Assembly (NCBI GenBank): GCA_020632595.1
Contig: JACKFF010000008.1
Span: 137,428 to 201,427, forward strand
DNA: 64,000 nt
Direction: 5' to 3'
From: Nitrospiraceae bacterium
GTDB lineage: Bacteria > Nitrospirota > Nitrospiria > Nitrospirales > UBA8639
The position numbers and the translations under genes were made by a program. The notes under the pieces are model-generated. The model was not told the DNA's origin. It did not search any database and worked only from the letters and a program-made list of their open reading frames with translations. Below are positions 53,892 to 63,229 of the stretch, in pieces. Within the stretch, counting starts at the first letter, position 1; every line of letters begins with the position of its first letter.

Positions 53892-55325
53892 TTACGATGC
53901 CAAATCAGAAAATGCTTTCAACGCTCGCTCCCTGGAATCGCTGAGTGCGACGATCGGTAGAGGATAATCTTCTCCAAGTTGCACACCTGCCTTTAACAAC
54001 ACTTTTTCTGGCGCTTCCCATGGATTATGGAGGTATTGGTCCGGCATTTTTGTTAATTCGGGAATAAACCGTCGAACATATTTGCCATTTTGATCAAACT
54101 TTTTCCCCTGCGTGACGGGGTTGAAAATTCTGAAATACGGTGCGGCATCGGCTCCACAGCCTGCGATCCATTGCCAGCTGGCACTGTTGTTGGCAAGATC
54201 GGCATCAACCAATGTATCCCAGAACCAATCCTCCCCCAGATGCCAGTGCAACATAAGGTTTTTAACCAGAAACGATCCGACAATCATGCGCACGCGGTTA
54301 TGCATGTAACCCGTTTCCCACAGCTCCCGCATGCCGGCATCCACGATGGGGTAACCGGTTTGGCCTTGTTGCCATCTTTTCAGAGATTTCGGGTCCCTAC
54401 GCCAAGGAAATTTATTAAATTTCTTTTGCAGATTTTTTCGGGGTAGGTCGGAGAAATGGAAGAGCAGATTGTGGGAAAACTCTCTCCATCCCAGCTCACT
54501 CAGAAAGGTTTCCCCGTCTTTCCGCCACCCTTCCGTGCCCATGCGTTGTTTGGCGGAATACCATACCTCATTTGGTGAGATTTCTCCGAAATGCAGATGC
54601 GGCGATAGTCGGGAGACATTATTTTCAGAAGGATAGTTCCGGCCTTCTTTGTAGTGTTTAAGGCCGTTTTTGAGAAATGCCTTCAGTCGGGCCTGCGCCC
54701 CGTTTTCCCCGGGCTTCCAATGGTTCATAAATTTTTTGTGCCAGGGAATGGCCGGCAGCAGTTTTAAATCTATCAGTGCTACACCTCTGTGTGTGGATAG
54801 CCTTAAATCTTTTAGGGCCTTTGAGGGGCGGCGGGGTTCATTGCCCTTTCCGAGACATCCCTTTTGATAAAAGGGCGTGAACACCTTATATGGAGTGCCG
54901 TCGCTTTTGAGCGCCGTTTGGGGTTCAAAAAGGAGGGCCCCGTTAAAGGTGTGCACCTCTATTCCTTTGGTCTGCAATGTCTCTTGAATGTGGGCATCGC
55001 TAGAGATTCGCCAGGGCTCGTAACACCGGTTCCAATAAATCGCTTCTGCGCCTGTCCCTTTGATGACGTCCAACAGTATGTTTTGTGCCGATCCTGCCTT
55101 GAAGCAAAGTTTGCCACCCAAAGCTTCGTTCAGTGCCTTGAGACTTGCATGCAACCACCACCGGCTGGCCCCGCCTAACTTCCACTCTCCGCAATTTTCC
55201 TCATCCAGTATAAATAACGGGACGATAGGATGCCCCGTTTGATGGGCGGCCAACAGTGCCGGATTGTCCCTGATGCGTAAATCCTGCCGAAACCAGACGA
55301 CGACTGGGGAGGTGTCTGTTGTCAT
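53892..55325 (-). CDS. phrB: Deoxyribodipyrimidine photolyase (class I CPD photolyase)
   Basis: The ATG at 55325 has AAGGA 8 nt upstream and fits the family N-terminus (PVVVWFRQDLRIRDNPALLA); a GTG at 55343 also opens the frame. About 477 residues: antenna domain 1-130, FAD domain from ~200 with NYPSENNVSRLSPHLHFGEI, FLSELGWREFSHNLLFHF, GYMHNRVRMIVGSFLVKNLM and DADLANNSASWQWIAGCGAD. These are the flavin- and lesion-binding motifs of CPD photolyases. It splits cyclobutane pyrimidine dimers with blue light and complements the FeS photolyase at 38521. Confidence 0.92.
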   Translation of the reverse strand: MTTDTSPVVVWFRQDLRIRDNPALLAAHQTGHPIVPLFILDEENCGEWKLGGASRWWLHASLKALNEALGGKLCFKAGSAQNILLDVIKGTGAEAIYWNRCYEPWRISSDAHIQETLQTKGIEVHTFNGALLFEPQTALKSDGTPYKVFTPFYQKGCLGKGNEPRRPSKALKDLRLSTHRGVALIDLKLLPAIPWHKKFMNHWKPGENGAQARLKAFLKNGLKHYKEGRNYPSENNVSRLSPHLHFGEISPNEVWYSAKQRMGTEGWRKDGETFLSELGWREFSHNLLFHFSDLPRKNLQKKFNKFPWRRDPKSLKRWQQGQTGYPIVDAGMRELWETGYMHNRVRMIVGSFLVKNLMLHWHLGEDWFWDTLVDADLANNSASWQWIAGCGADAAPYFRIFNPVTQGKKFDQNGKYVRRFIPELTKMPDQYLHNPWEAPEKVLLKAGVQLGEDYPLPIVALSDSRERALKAFSDLAS

Positions 55326-55488
55326 GCCTGAGTCCTTGGCCACGCCCTATACAGAAATAGCCTCAATTCCAGGCCCTCTTTCATGGTTTTCTTTATGCGA
55401 GCTGGTTGTGTGGGACCATGAATGACTTAATTGACCGATCAAGCATTTTCATTTTTTATGGGAGCTTAATTATTTTTTTGATGTCAGA

Positions 55489-56179
55489 TTACTCCTTTGC
55501 CATCTGATAATCAAAAACCGGTTCAAAGACAAGCCCTTCCGACGTGACGTCTATCAGAATAATGATAATGTCACTCGGAACCTGGTAGTTCAAAACGGGC
55601 TTGATGTTTGAGAAAGAAGTACTGGATGCAAAGGCTTTTTTGAGGCGCTTTCTGGATAAACTGATGGCGTGTGGATTGCCGCTGAGGCCATAATGCATGA
55701 CATGCTCCTGTTCTCCTATTTTCATCTGTGAACTCTGATAGGCAATGTCCAAGTCCCCACCCATCTGTACATGGATCACGCTTTCATAATTCTTCGTTTT
55801 ATCAAATGTGAATTCCCAATGACCTAATGCAGGGCGGAATCGGGCATTGATCTGATTCCACCACCATGGGAACGACCTGTAGTTCTACAGTGGAACCGCC
55901 CTTGGTGACCGTAAAAACGCCATTGGGTGGATATGTTTCCCTGAGGGCCATACCACTCTGCTGGCTCGTTGGGCCTGTTCTGCTGGAACTCTCAGCTGTT
56001 ATTCCTCCCGCGTAAATCGATTCTCTGGCGTAGACTGAACCTTGGGTGGTGATTAAAACCCTGACCGTGTTGAGTATGACGGAGCTCTTACTGACCGGCT
56101 TTGCCAGCGGAAACGGCACGCCAGCAAAAAAGACAACGTAGAGGGCTGAGAGAACCAGAAAATTTTTTCTCATCAACAT
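55489..56179 (-). pseudogene. Exported protein gene with one frameshift
   Basis: Two frames make one protein. The first (56179 or ATG 56173) has a signal peptide (FLVLSALYVVFFAGVPFPLA) and runs to TVELQVVPM. In the second frame the sequence continues WNQINARFRPALGHWEFTFD, KTKNYESVIHVQMGGDLDIA and ends VFEPVFDYQMAKE at 55489. The shift lies at the CCACCACC/GGG stretch near 55865, a typical site for a one-base indel. It may be a sequencing error or a recent mutation. No family recognised. Neighbours are cytochrome genes on the same strand. Confidence 0.65.
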
Positions 56180-56234
56180 TCCTGAGGGTTATTGTCTTGC
56201 CTGGTCAGGTGAGAAAGTGAATTATTCCAAGAGC

Positions 56235-56375
56235 TTAAATTTCCACCCGGTTGTTCTTTTCTTTAGGCGAATCGTCTGAGGACCGATAAAAAGGCCTTTG
56301 GGCTTTCAGAAACACAACAAATCCAACAAAACCCACAATGACCAGCAACACCCCGAATAGTTCGAGATTTTCCAT
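56235..56375 (-). CDS. 46-residue single-helix membrane protein
   Basis: AAAGGAG lies before ATG 56375. The product has one helix (FGVLLVIVGFVGFVVFL) and a charged cytoplasmic tail ending KEKNNRVEI. It sits directly after the two five-haem cytochrome genes on the same strand and could be a small membrane partner. It is not a sequence I recognise. Confidence 0.65.
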   Translation of the reverse strand: MENLELFGVLLVIVGFVGFVVFLKAQRPFYRSSDDSPKEKNNRVEI

Positions 56376-56410
56376 GATGGTCTCCTTTGGTAAAAATGTA
56401 TTCTGTGCAT

Positions 56411-57685
56411 TTATGATGAGATCGGGACGTTTGCCCTTTTTTCCTTAATGAGCACCTTTTGAAAAGAACGATCTTTTCGTCCAAGGGTCGCTTCGTCTTC
56501 GATGGCTTTCAGGAAATCTTCCGAACCATGCACCGGCGCATAACTCATGGTGACGATGACGTCCATCGAGGGGGCATCCGCCGGAGTCGGAAAGCTGAAT
56601 TTCTCGACCCGTTTTTCTTCAGGCTTCAACGATGTATCCTTCAAGATTTTGACGGCCTCAAAATCAAACACGGTTCGGGCACCCTCTGGATCGATATACA
56701 TGCGCTCATAAACACGTTGCTCCCCATACACTTTGTTGAGATTTTTCCCGAGAATGGTCAGGTCGAGCACGATGCGAGACCAACCAGGGTGGGGCAGGGG
56801 CAGATTGTGAGGAACCAGGCTCTGAATGGTCACTTCCACTTCGGACAACTGACCTTTTACATGGGCCGCAAACTCCAATTCAACTGCATTGGCCCTCACT
56901 TTCCCAAAGCGTCCCGGAAAACTATGATTTGCGATTCGCCTGGATGGTTCCCCTGTGGCCGATTCACCAAATGCCTCCGGCATATGACAAGACTGGCATG
57001 TTTTTCCATTCTGTTCAGCCTTGGTCTCTTTCCAGTTTCCCAACCAGTCCGAATCTGGGATGGTGCCGGTGAGAGAAGGAAGAGATTGGTGACAGGTCAC
57101 GCAATATTGAGACTTTGTATACAGTTCAAGCTTTTGCGAATCATGAGCAAGATTTTTTTTGGGATTGTCATAACCCCCAAAGAGCGTTTTGCCTAACGAG
57201 AAAATTGGACGAGGGGGACGGACCCTGGAGTCGACCTCGCTAATAAGATGGCATTGTGAACATCCGACTCCGTCAATCTGCGGATCTTTCGATTTGACTT
57301 CCTCAACAAACTCCTGAAACAGGTGCCCGTATTTCAAAATATGAGGAGCATGGCACTGAAAACACATTCTTTGCTGGTCCGTTGTCGCTTTTTGAAGATA
57401 ACGGTCCAGGGTAACTCGAAAGGGCGCAGTTTCAATAGATCGGGATTGTGCGGAGGACTCCCATTCTTCAAAAGCACGCAAATGGCATCGCTGGCATTTG
57501 TGGGACGGCGGAAAGGCTTTTTCCAGTGGCTTATCCGGAACGCCGGAAGTATTGCCGGCCAGAGCCTCTGGCCAGATTATCTGGTGAAATGAAGTCATAG
57601 CATTGATCATCAAGATTCCGAAGATGATCAAGACTCCCAAAAAGAACGCCTGTTTCCCTCTACAGATGACGCAAAGCCGGTTCAT
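56411..57685 (-). CDS. Five-haem cytochrome c (cytochrome c554-like)
   Basis: 424 residues. A membrane anchor (FFLGVLIIFGILMINAM) is followed by five CxxCH sites: CQRCH, CFQCH, CSQCH, CVTCH, CQSCH, all in the first ~250 residues. This is the cytochrome c554-type arrangement. The C-terminal ~170 residues are haem-free and beta-rich (VEVTIQSLVPHNLPLPHPGW ...). Periplasmic electron transfer is likely; the partner is unknown. It overlaps the paralogous gene upstream by 4 nt, so the two are coupled. Confidence 0.85.
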   Translation of the reverse strand: MNRLCVICRGKQAFFLGVLIIFGILMINAMTSFHQIIWPEALAGNTSGVPDKPLEKAFPPSHKCQRCHLRAFEEWESSAQSRSIETAPFRVTLDRYLQKATTDQQRMCFQCHAPHILKYGHLFQEFVEEVKSKDPQIDGVGCSQCHLISEVDSRVRPPRPIFSLGKTLFGGYDNPKKNLAHDSQKLELYTKSQYCVTCHQSLPSLTGTIPDSDWLGNWKETKAEQNGKTCQSCHMPEAFGESATGEPSRRIANHSFPGRFGKVRANAVELEFAAHVKGQLSEVEVTIQSLVPHNLPLPHPGWSRIVLDLTILGKNLNKVYGEQRVYERMYIDPEGARTVFDFEAVKILKDTSLKPEEKRVEKFSFPTPADAPSMDVIVTMSYAPVHGSEDFLKAIEDEATLGRKDRSFQKVLIKEKRANVPISS

Positions 57686-59112
57686 GTTTTTTTCAATGGA
57701 TGGGGAATGGTTTCCAAGGTTATCGTGCGAAAAGTCAGGAGATGGGGAGAAGTATATTGTTCAATAATTTGTAACGCCTCATTTCGCTGCTTTTCATCAG
57801 GCAAGGTCGCCACATAGCCTCTCTGTAATTCTTCTCCGGGTTTCGGCATAAGCGTAAAGCTCATTGTGGCCTCGATGAACGCCGGAGTGGAGCCTTGCGG
57901 GAGCTGAATATTGAAGGGGATATGGCGGGTGATACCGCTATTGACCAAGGGTTGTGGTATGGGTCCTCTTAATAATTCTTCAAATGAGCGCCCGAATATT
58001 TTGGCCTCTTCACCAATGATAGCTCCTGCCTGGTCCTTCACCATAACTTTTACGATGAATTGCTTGAGGACAGGATCCCCTCCTGGGAACATGTGTATCA
58101 GGCTGCCGTTGGGTACATGCAGTGTACCCTGAACCGAGAAGGTGGTCTGTGTGATTTCGATTTCGAGGCGCGATGTCCATTCCGCCTGCACGTTGCGATT
58201 ACTCAACATGATTCCTGGCGCCACAACTCCCTGAAACCAGTGGCGAGCCAGGGATCTTGAGTGCGTCCCACCCTTGTCCGTGGAGCTGCCATAAGATTGT
58301 TCCATGTGACAATTTTGGCAAACCAGATCTTTTAGAATGGCTCCGTTCAGATGTGGTTGTGTAACATCCTTGACCTTGCTGAAGTGGCAGGAGGTACAGA
58401 AATTCGCTCCTTTATAGATCTCCGCCTTTTGTGATTGATGGGCCAGATTATCCTTTGCATCATCGTACGGGCCGAAAAATGTGGATCCAGGAGCAAGTTG
58501 AAATGCCGGATAGGCATCAGTCTTTCCCCCTGAGGCATGAATGAGATGGCAGGAGGCACATCCAATGCCTTCCACTGTGACGTGTTTCGGGCCTTTCATG
58601 ACTTGGTCAATAATCCGATCTGCATGTTGGGGGAAGACGGTGACGGCTGGAACATGGCAGGTCAGGCATTTTGTTCGTTGTTCTTGTGAGGGAGAAGTCT
58701 GGAGCCACAAACCAAGCACAGTCCTGAAGACAGGAGACTTCAGGGCCGTGCCATGCAGCAGCCCTCCATCCATTCGTCCAAATGACAACAGATCCTCGCT
58801 ACGTTCCCTCATACCCTTCCATTCTTCAAAATGGCGTTCATGACATTGCCTGCACTGGCTTGAGGGGATAAAGAATTTCTCAATTTCATCAAGCCAGATG
58901 AGATCCTCTTTCGATTCTCCCTTATTCTCGGCCCACCCCGGACTGGGAACAAATTCCGCTGCAATCAACAATAGAGCTAACACGAACAGTAAGATGAAAT
59001 GAATGTTGGTGAGTCTCCTGGTGTTGAGCACAGGCATACCCTTGAATTGCCTGGTCTGTGTGAGGGCTTGGTCGGCAGCATCGTTTAGCCTATGCTTTCG
59101 CTGGAATTTCAT
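57682..59112 (-). CDS. Five-haem cytochrome c (paralogue, cytochrome c554-like)
   Basis: About 476 residues; ATG 59112 has GGAAG upstream (59115 is equally open). A hydrophilic N-terminus precedes a helix (FILLFVLALLLIAAEF). Haem sites are CRQCH, CLTCH, CASCH, CTSCH, CQNCH. The spacing, and the segment following the last haem (SYGSST, then ARHWFQG), parallel the downstream copy, so the pair arose by tandem duplication. The C-terminal domain (FIVKVMVKDQAGAIIGEEAK ...) is haem-free. Likely periplasmic and membrane-anchored; may deliver electrons to or from a periplasmic oxidoreductase. Confidence 0.85.
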   Translation of the reverse strand: MKFQRKHRLNDAADQALTQTRQFKGMPVLNTRRLTNIHFILLFVLALLLIAAEFVPSPGWAENKGESKEDLIWLDEIEKFFIPSSQCRQCHERHFEEWKGMRERSEDLLSFGRMDGGLLHGTALKSPVFRTVLGLWLQTSPSQEQRTKCLTCHVPAVTVFPQHADRIIDQVMKGPKHVTVEGIGCASCHLIHASGGKTDAYPAFQLAPGSTFFGPYDDAKDNLAHQSQKAEIYKGANFCTSCHFSKVKDVTQPHLNGAILKDLVCQNCHMEQSYGSSTDKGGTHSRSLARHWFQGVVAPGIMLSNRNVQAEWTSRLEIEITQTTFSVQGTLHVPNGSLIHMFPGGDPVLKQFIVKVMVKDQAGAIIGEEAKIFGRSFEELLRGPIPQPLVNSGITRHIPFNIQLPQGSTPAFIEATMSFTLMPKPGEELQRGYVATLPDEKQRNEALQIIEQYTSPHLLTFRTITLETIPHPLKKT

Positions 59113-59238
59113 CACTTCCTATCATATCGTGCATTTAAGGAACTCAAACAATCAAAATACTCAATCCTTCGACAAATAACTGCGGTGGGCTCATTTGTAT
59201 GTTGGATGGGTACAGAATTCTGCCAGACCTTCGGCCTT

Positions 59239-59610
59239 TCAGTCCCGAGATAAAAGTCCATAGTTTCTTTGGAAATTCTGATTTTTCCATGCCATCCGGT
59301 CGGTCCTGGTCAGGCCCATCCATGCAGTTCCATAAGATCCGGAGCTGGATGACGGCCAGCTATCCGAGTGGGTGTAAATGGTACTAGGCAAACTCCACTT
59401 TAACGTGAACACCTTTTCCTCAATCCATAGTGTTTTGAAATTTATAATTCTTTCTTCAATCAATTCGACATCCCCCGAATCATTACCTTTCAAGCATTTC
59501 TCCGCAAACCGGGCAACGGTTTCTTGGTCCACCTCTAGACGTCCACTCGATGGAGCATCACTCCCTTTTTCCAGCCCGGCATGGCTATGTGTGGTGACAG
59601 TCATTAACAC
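59239..59610 (-). CDS. Uncertain short frame, unknown
   Basis: 123 residues from a GTG at 59610. The middle looks protein-like (VDQETVARFAEKCLKGNDSG, then ELIEERIINFKTLWIEEKVF), but the C-terminus is Ser/Thr-rich and unusual. There is no clear ribosome site and no signal peptide. It may be a decayed gene. The opposite strand has a competing frame at 59378-59701. Confidence 0.3.
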   Translation of the reverse strand: MLMTVTTHSHAGLEKGSDAPSSGRLEVDQETVARFAEKCLKGNDSGDVELIEERIINFKTLWIEEKVFTLKWSLPSTIYTHSDSWPSSSSGSYGTAWMGLTRTDRMAWKNQNFQRNYGLLSRD

Positions 59611-59774
59611 GGAAAGGAGAGATTTGAAATCTCAAATAGGGCAAAATTATCCAACATTGGACAAACATTTAGTTTTGACCATTCCTCAGATGTTATTATG
59701 ACGACGAAATGTCAAAATAATACTCAGTGGTCAAATGCATTCATATAAAAAAAGGAAAGGAATCCTTTAACCAC

Positions 59775-60245
59775 ATGCGTTTTATTGATAGGGCCTTAAG
59801 AGGAGTGATCATTTTCCTTATGGGGTGGTATGGCGGATGCAGTCTACCGGAGCCACCACAAACCTCTGAGTCTATCCCTCCTGTCTACGCAGATTTACAC
59901 ATGCCGGGGGGCTGGTGGACCGACGCCGCAATTATTAATGATGGTCGTCAATTGTACCTGGGTTTAAATAAATCAAACGTCAACTGCGCACAATGTCATG
60001 GTAAAAATGGCAAACCCGTGATGACCGCAGCTTTGAGCTTCCTCGATGTGGATAAGATGGAAAGTTATTCGGACTCCCAGATGCTGTGGCGAATATCGGA
60101 GGGACTACCCTACAGCTCTATGGGAGGCTTTAAGGATAAGCTCTCTCGAGATGAAATTTGGAAAGTCATCGCCTTTGTGAGCACTTTGGGAATGAATGGT
60201 CGGGAATATGATCCCATTGCGAAAGGGTGGGTTCCCTCAGGGTGA
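59775..60245 (+). CDS. Monohaem cytochrome c lipoprotein
   Basis: The start is ATG 59775, because the signal begins there (ALRGVIIFLMGWYGGC, lipobox GGC). The 156-residue product has one haem site, CAQCH, in NVNCAQCHGKNGKPVMT, and a likely axial Met in YSSMGGFKDKLSRDEIWKVI, the cytochrome c class I pattern. It would be lipid-anchored on the periplasmic side and carry single electrons. It is on the plus strand, divergent from the five-haem pair. Confidence 0.8.
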   Translation: MRFIDRALRGVIIFLMGWYGGCSLPEPPQTSESIPPVYADLHMPGGWWTDAAIINDGRQLYLGLNKSNVNCAQCHGKNGKPVMTAALSFLDVDKMESYSDSQMLWRISEGLPYSSMGGFKDKLSRDEIWKVIAFVSTLGMNGREYDPIAKGWVPSG

Positions 60246-60860
60246 GTCAGCCATGAAGTTCGGTACACACAAAAAATGGAGATCTTTTCCCAGGCTTATG
60301 TGCATGATTTGTGTAAATCAAAAAGTAGCGCAAATAACAAATGAAACCAAATGTTGGCATCATGAAATTCGCAATCAAAAATTTATAGGAGATTGAACGG
60401 CTTGGCTTTCCAACTCCTACATGCGATATCTGAAGACCCATCACTCTGACGGGATCATTGCAATGCAAAGGTCCCAGGTTCCAAATTGTTCACTGGATGT
60501 CGGAAGTTTCCTATCACAAAAAGGGGTTCCTAGATCTTATCGCCGAGCACATTCCTGCTGTCGGACTCTCTGCCCATGGGAATTTTCTGAATGCGAAAAG
60601 GTTACCGCGGTGCAAGAGAAGGCTGGAGTTCCAAAGCCACAGAATGTGCTGGATGTCTGCCGGAAGAGCTCGAAGTGCCCTTTTGGTCCTGCACGGGGAC
60701 ACTGTTCCTACTTTTGAAAATGCTGAGCATCATGGTTCGTCCGCTCCCTTCTTCAAAGGAAGGCAGGTTCACGCAATAACAACCTGGATGCTTACCGGTT
60801 AATTAGAATGACAGGCATTGTTCCTTCTACTAAGCCTGTTGAATTTTATAGGGGGTAACG
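60246..60860. other. Intergenic or decayed region before the SDR remnant
   Basis: About 600 bases. Several overlapping plus-strand frames (for example 60458-60802, with FLDLIAEHIPAVGLSAHGNF) have protein-like segments that change frame, as in a decayed gene, but no family could be named. Nothing certain. Confidence 0.35.
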
Positions 60861-61832
60861 ATGAGCTCATCGCCAGTTAAGCAAGACGCCAATGTGCCGG
60901 TTTATCTTGTGGTCGGGGGAAGTGGGGGAATTGGTTCGGAGGTCTGTCGCAAACTACCTAAGAAACAGGCGAAAGTTGTGGCCGCCTCCCGTAACCAGGA
61001 AAAACTCTCAAGCCTCTCAGCTGAGACAGGCGTGGATCCTGTGGTCCTTGACGCCACGTCGCCCCTACAAGTTAAGCAATGTTTTGATCAAATCGTCGAG
61101 CGCTATGGCCATATCGACGGAGTGGTTAATTGCGTGGGGTCTCTTCTTCTCAAGCCTGCTCATTTGACGAGTGACAAGGAGTGGGATGCCACAATACTCA
61201 ACAACCTGCATTCCGCCTTTTATGTATACTTCGCGCAGCTGCACGAGCCATGATGAAGAGCGGAGGTGGTTCGATTGTGTTGATCTCATCCGCTGCGGCA
61301 CGGGTAGGCCTGGCCAACCATGAGGCCATTGGCGCTGCCAAGGCCGGCATTATCGGGTTAGGTCTGTCGGCAGCGGCCACGTATGCCTTTAAAAACATTC
61401 GGGGTCTGTTGAAAAAAGCCGCCAGCGGCGTTCTCGCCATTTTTCCGTGCTCACGTACTACGCGTACGCTCCGCGCGTAAAAACGGCTGCGGCCTTGCTG
61501 GACGGACTTTTTTGAACCGACCCGGAGCCGTTGATGAGTAATCTAATCCTGGGCAAATTTGTCCTTGTTAATCTTAATTATTCAACACTCCCATTCGGGT
61601 AAATATTATCGCACCAGGTTTGGTGCGAACACCCTTAACTGCGGGCCTTACCACCAACAATGCCACATTACAGGCATCAACAGCGAAGCATGCGCTTGGA
61701 AGAATAGGAGAACCATCTGATGTCGCTGCAGGAATCGAATGGTTGCTTGAACCCCAACAGAATTGGATTACAGGGCAGGTTTTGGGAATCGATGGTGGGT
61801 TAGCCATGGTGCGTCCACGTGGCAGTTTTTGA
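60861..61832 (+). pseudogene. Short-chain dehydrogenase gene, frameshifted and interrupted by a 191-bp element
   Basis: Three pieces make one SDR. First: YLVVGGSGGIGSEVCRKL (NAD loop) to NNLHSAFYV. A TA duplication near 61225 then shifts the frame, and the second piece reads LRAAARAMMKSGGGSIVLIS ... FKNIR. It is cut at 61401 by the 191-bp element and resumes VNIIAPGLVRTPLTAGL, ending GLAMVRPRGSF at 61832. The catalytic Tyr region is also altered (NHEAIGAAKAG, where family members have YSASK). The gene is inactive by at least two events. Confidence 0.85.
61402..61592. mobile_element. 191-bp MITE-like element, copy B, inserted in an SDR gene
   Basis: Reverse-oriented copy of 38208-38398 with equal length and only a few differences, mainly in the 40 bases near the AGTGTTGAATAA end. 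Ends: GGGTCTGTTGAAAAA and TTATTCAACACTCCC. The sequence ATTCG occurs just before (61397-61401) and just after (61593-61597) it, a 5-bp target duplication. Removing the element and one copy restores the SDR codons for NIRVNIIAPG, so this is a clean insertion. Confidence 0.9.
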
Positions 61833-61942
61833 ATGACAGTAAGCGGTAGCCGGTTGTTCTGTTTGATTTTTGGGTTAGAAAGTCTTTCCTCTCCGCGGCA
61901 GTCTGGTTGCAACTTTAGGATTTTTCAGTGGCCCCCTATGAC

Positions 61943-62458
61943 TTACCAGAATGCAGTGCCCGGTTCGCCTTTAAAGGGACCGAGGATTTTTGAGGTGATC
62001 CACCCGCCATAAAATTCACCAGACTGTGGTTGGACCTTTTGCTTTCCCACATAGCAGGCATCTACCTTCCTGGGATAAAATGCCAGATAATTGGAAATAT
62101 TTTCAAATCCTTCCCCGGGATGCGGGTAACTCCATGCGGCATCCTGCGCCATTCGTTTCCCAATCTTAATTGACCAATAACGCGCCCTTCCCTTCCACTC
62201 GCATACGGTTTGCCTTACGCTCAGCATCAGGTACGCGATTCGGACATCAGTGGGGGGAAAATAATATACCGGAGGAATTCCTGTTTCGAGGACCCGATAG
62301 CCCAGGGTTGTTTCAGCCAAGACCAAACCACCAAACTCAACTCTCATTTGCTGATGAACCCGCTGCAATTTGGGTGGACGGGGGTAATTCCAAACAGACT
62401 CTTGGCCTCGCTTCGGGATCTGGATTTCCGGATGTTGTTCAAAAATGAGTTTTTGCAT
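61943..62458 (-). CDS. DUF427 domain protein
   Basis: 171 residues. The family core is VEFGGLVLAETTLGYRVLET, PPVYYFPPTDVRIAYL, CEWKGRARYWSIKIGKR, AAWSYPHPGEGFENISNYLA and FYPRKVDACYVGKQKVQPQS, the complete DUF427 pattern. It is a small beta-barrel of unknown function. The ATG at 62458 begins MQKLIFEQHPEIQIPK. It stands alone on the minus strand beside the SDR remnant. Confidence 0.85.
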   Translation of the reverse strand: MQKLIFEQHPEIQIPKRGQESVWNYPRPPKLQRVHQQMRVEFGGLVLAETTLGYRVLETGIPPVYYFPPTDVRIAYLMLSVRQTVCEWKGRARYWSIKIGKRMAQDAAWSYPHPGEGFENISNYLAFYPRKVDACYVGKQKVQPQSGEFYGGWITSKILGPFKGEPGTAFW

Positions 62459-63229
62459 TGTATTGTCCTAAGATATTACAGAACAGATTTACATCATTTC
62501 TGAAGTCTTTCCATGGTGTTTTATCCTCATTGCCGAACAAGAATTCCACGGTTATAAGCATTTTCCTGGAATACGTTCTCCCATGTGGAAGTAGAGGAAT
62601 GAGAATTTCTCAAAAATCAATTTCTATCCTGTATGTTGACCGCAATCTGATAGCCAAACAAAATTGTTGTCCTACTTTCTTAACTTTATCAGTGATTTGT
62701 AGAATCTTGAGCCCCTTACTTCATTTAACTACACCAGTCACGGACTCTCCAAGGAGAACATCAAAAACCCTAGACAATTCTGTCAGGTCTCATGTGTTGA
62801 CGAAGGATCTCTGTCGAAAGGAAAAAACAGCTCATCGAGAACGGGATAGGCGGTGAATTAGAATGAATGCAGAACAGGTGGTCGACCACAGGTTTAGGGA
62901 AAAAATCAGGCAAACTTCCGGTGAAAATGAAATGTGACGTCGGAAGCATGCCAAGGATTCCTGAATGGTATCGGGAGGTGGGAGTGACGGGACACACTGA
63001 TTGCGGGAGAGCAGGGGAGAGTGGATGGTCGAGGATTAAATGGGAGTAAAGACTGAAGAGGCTGAAATACAGAAATACCCAAGGACCGAGTAAGCTGTTG
63101 GCTATTTCTCGTGAGAGCTGCGTGGCGGGAAACATGCAGCGGTGAGTATATAAAAAACTTCAGGGGATATGACAGCAGGCTCGACCGGCCTATGGTTGTT
63201 GAAAAAGGGCAGATACACCTCATTAATCA
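62459..63229. other. Intergenic region, no supported gene
   Basis: About 770 bases. The frames on both strands (62458-62856, 62770-63135) have no ribosome sites or family features. I see no RNA gene; the 3' side borders the BLUF-PsiE gene end. Confidence 0.4.
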
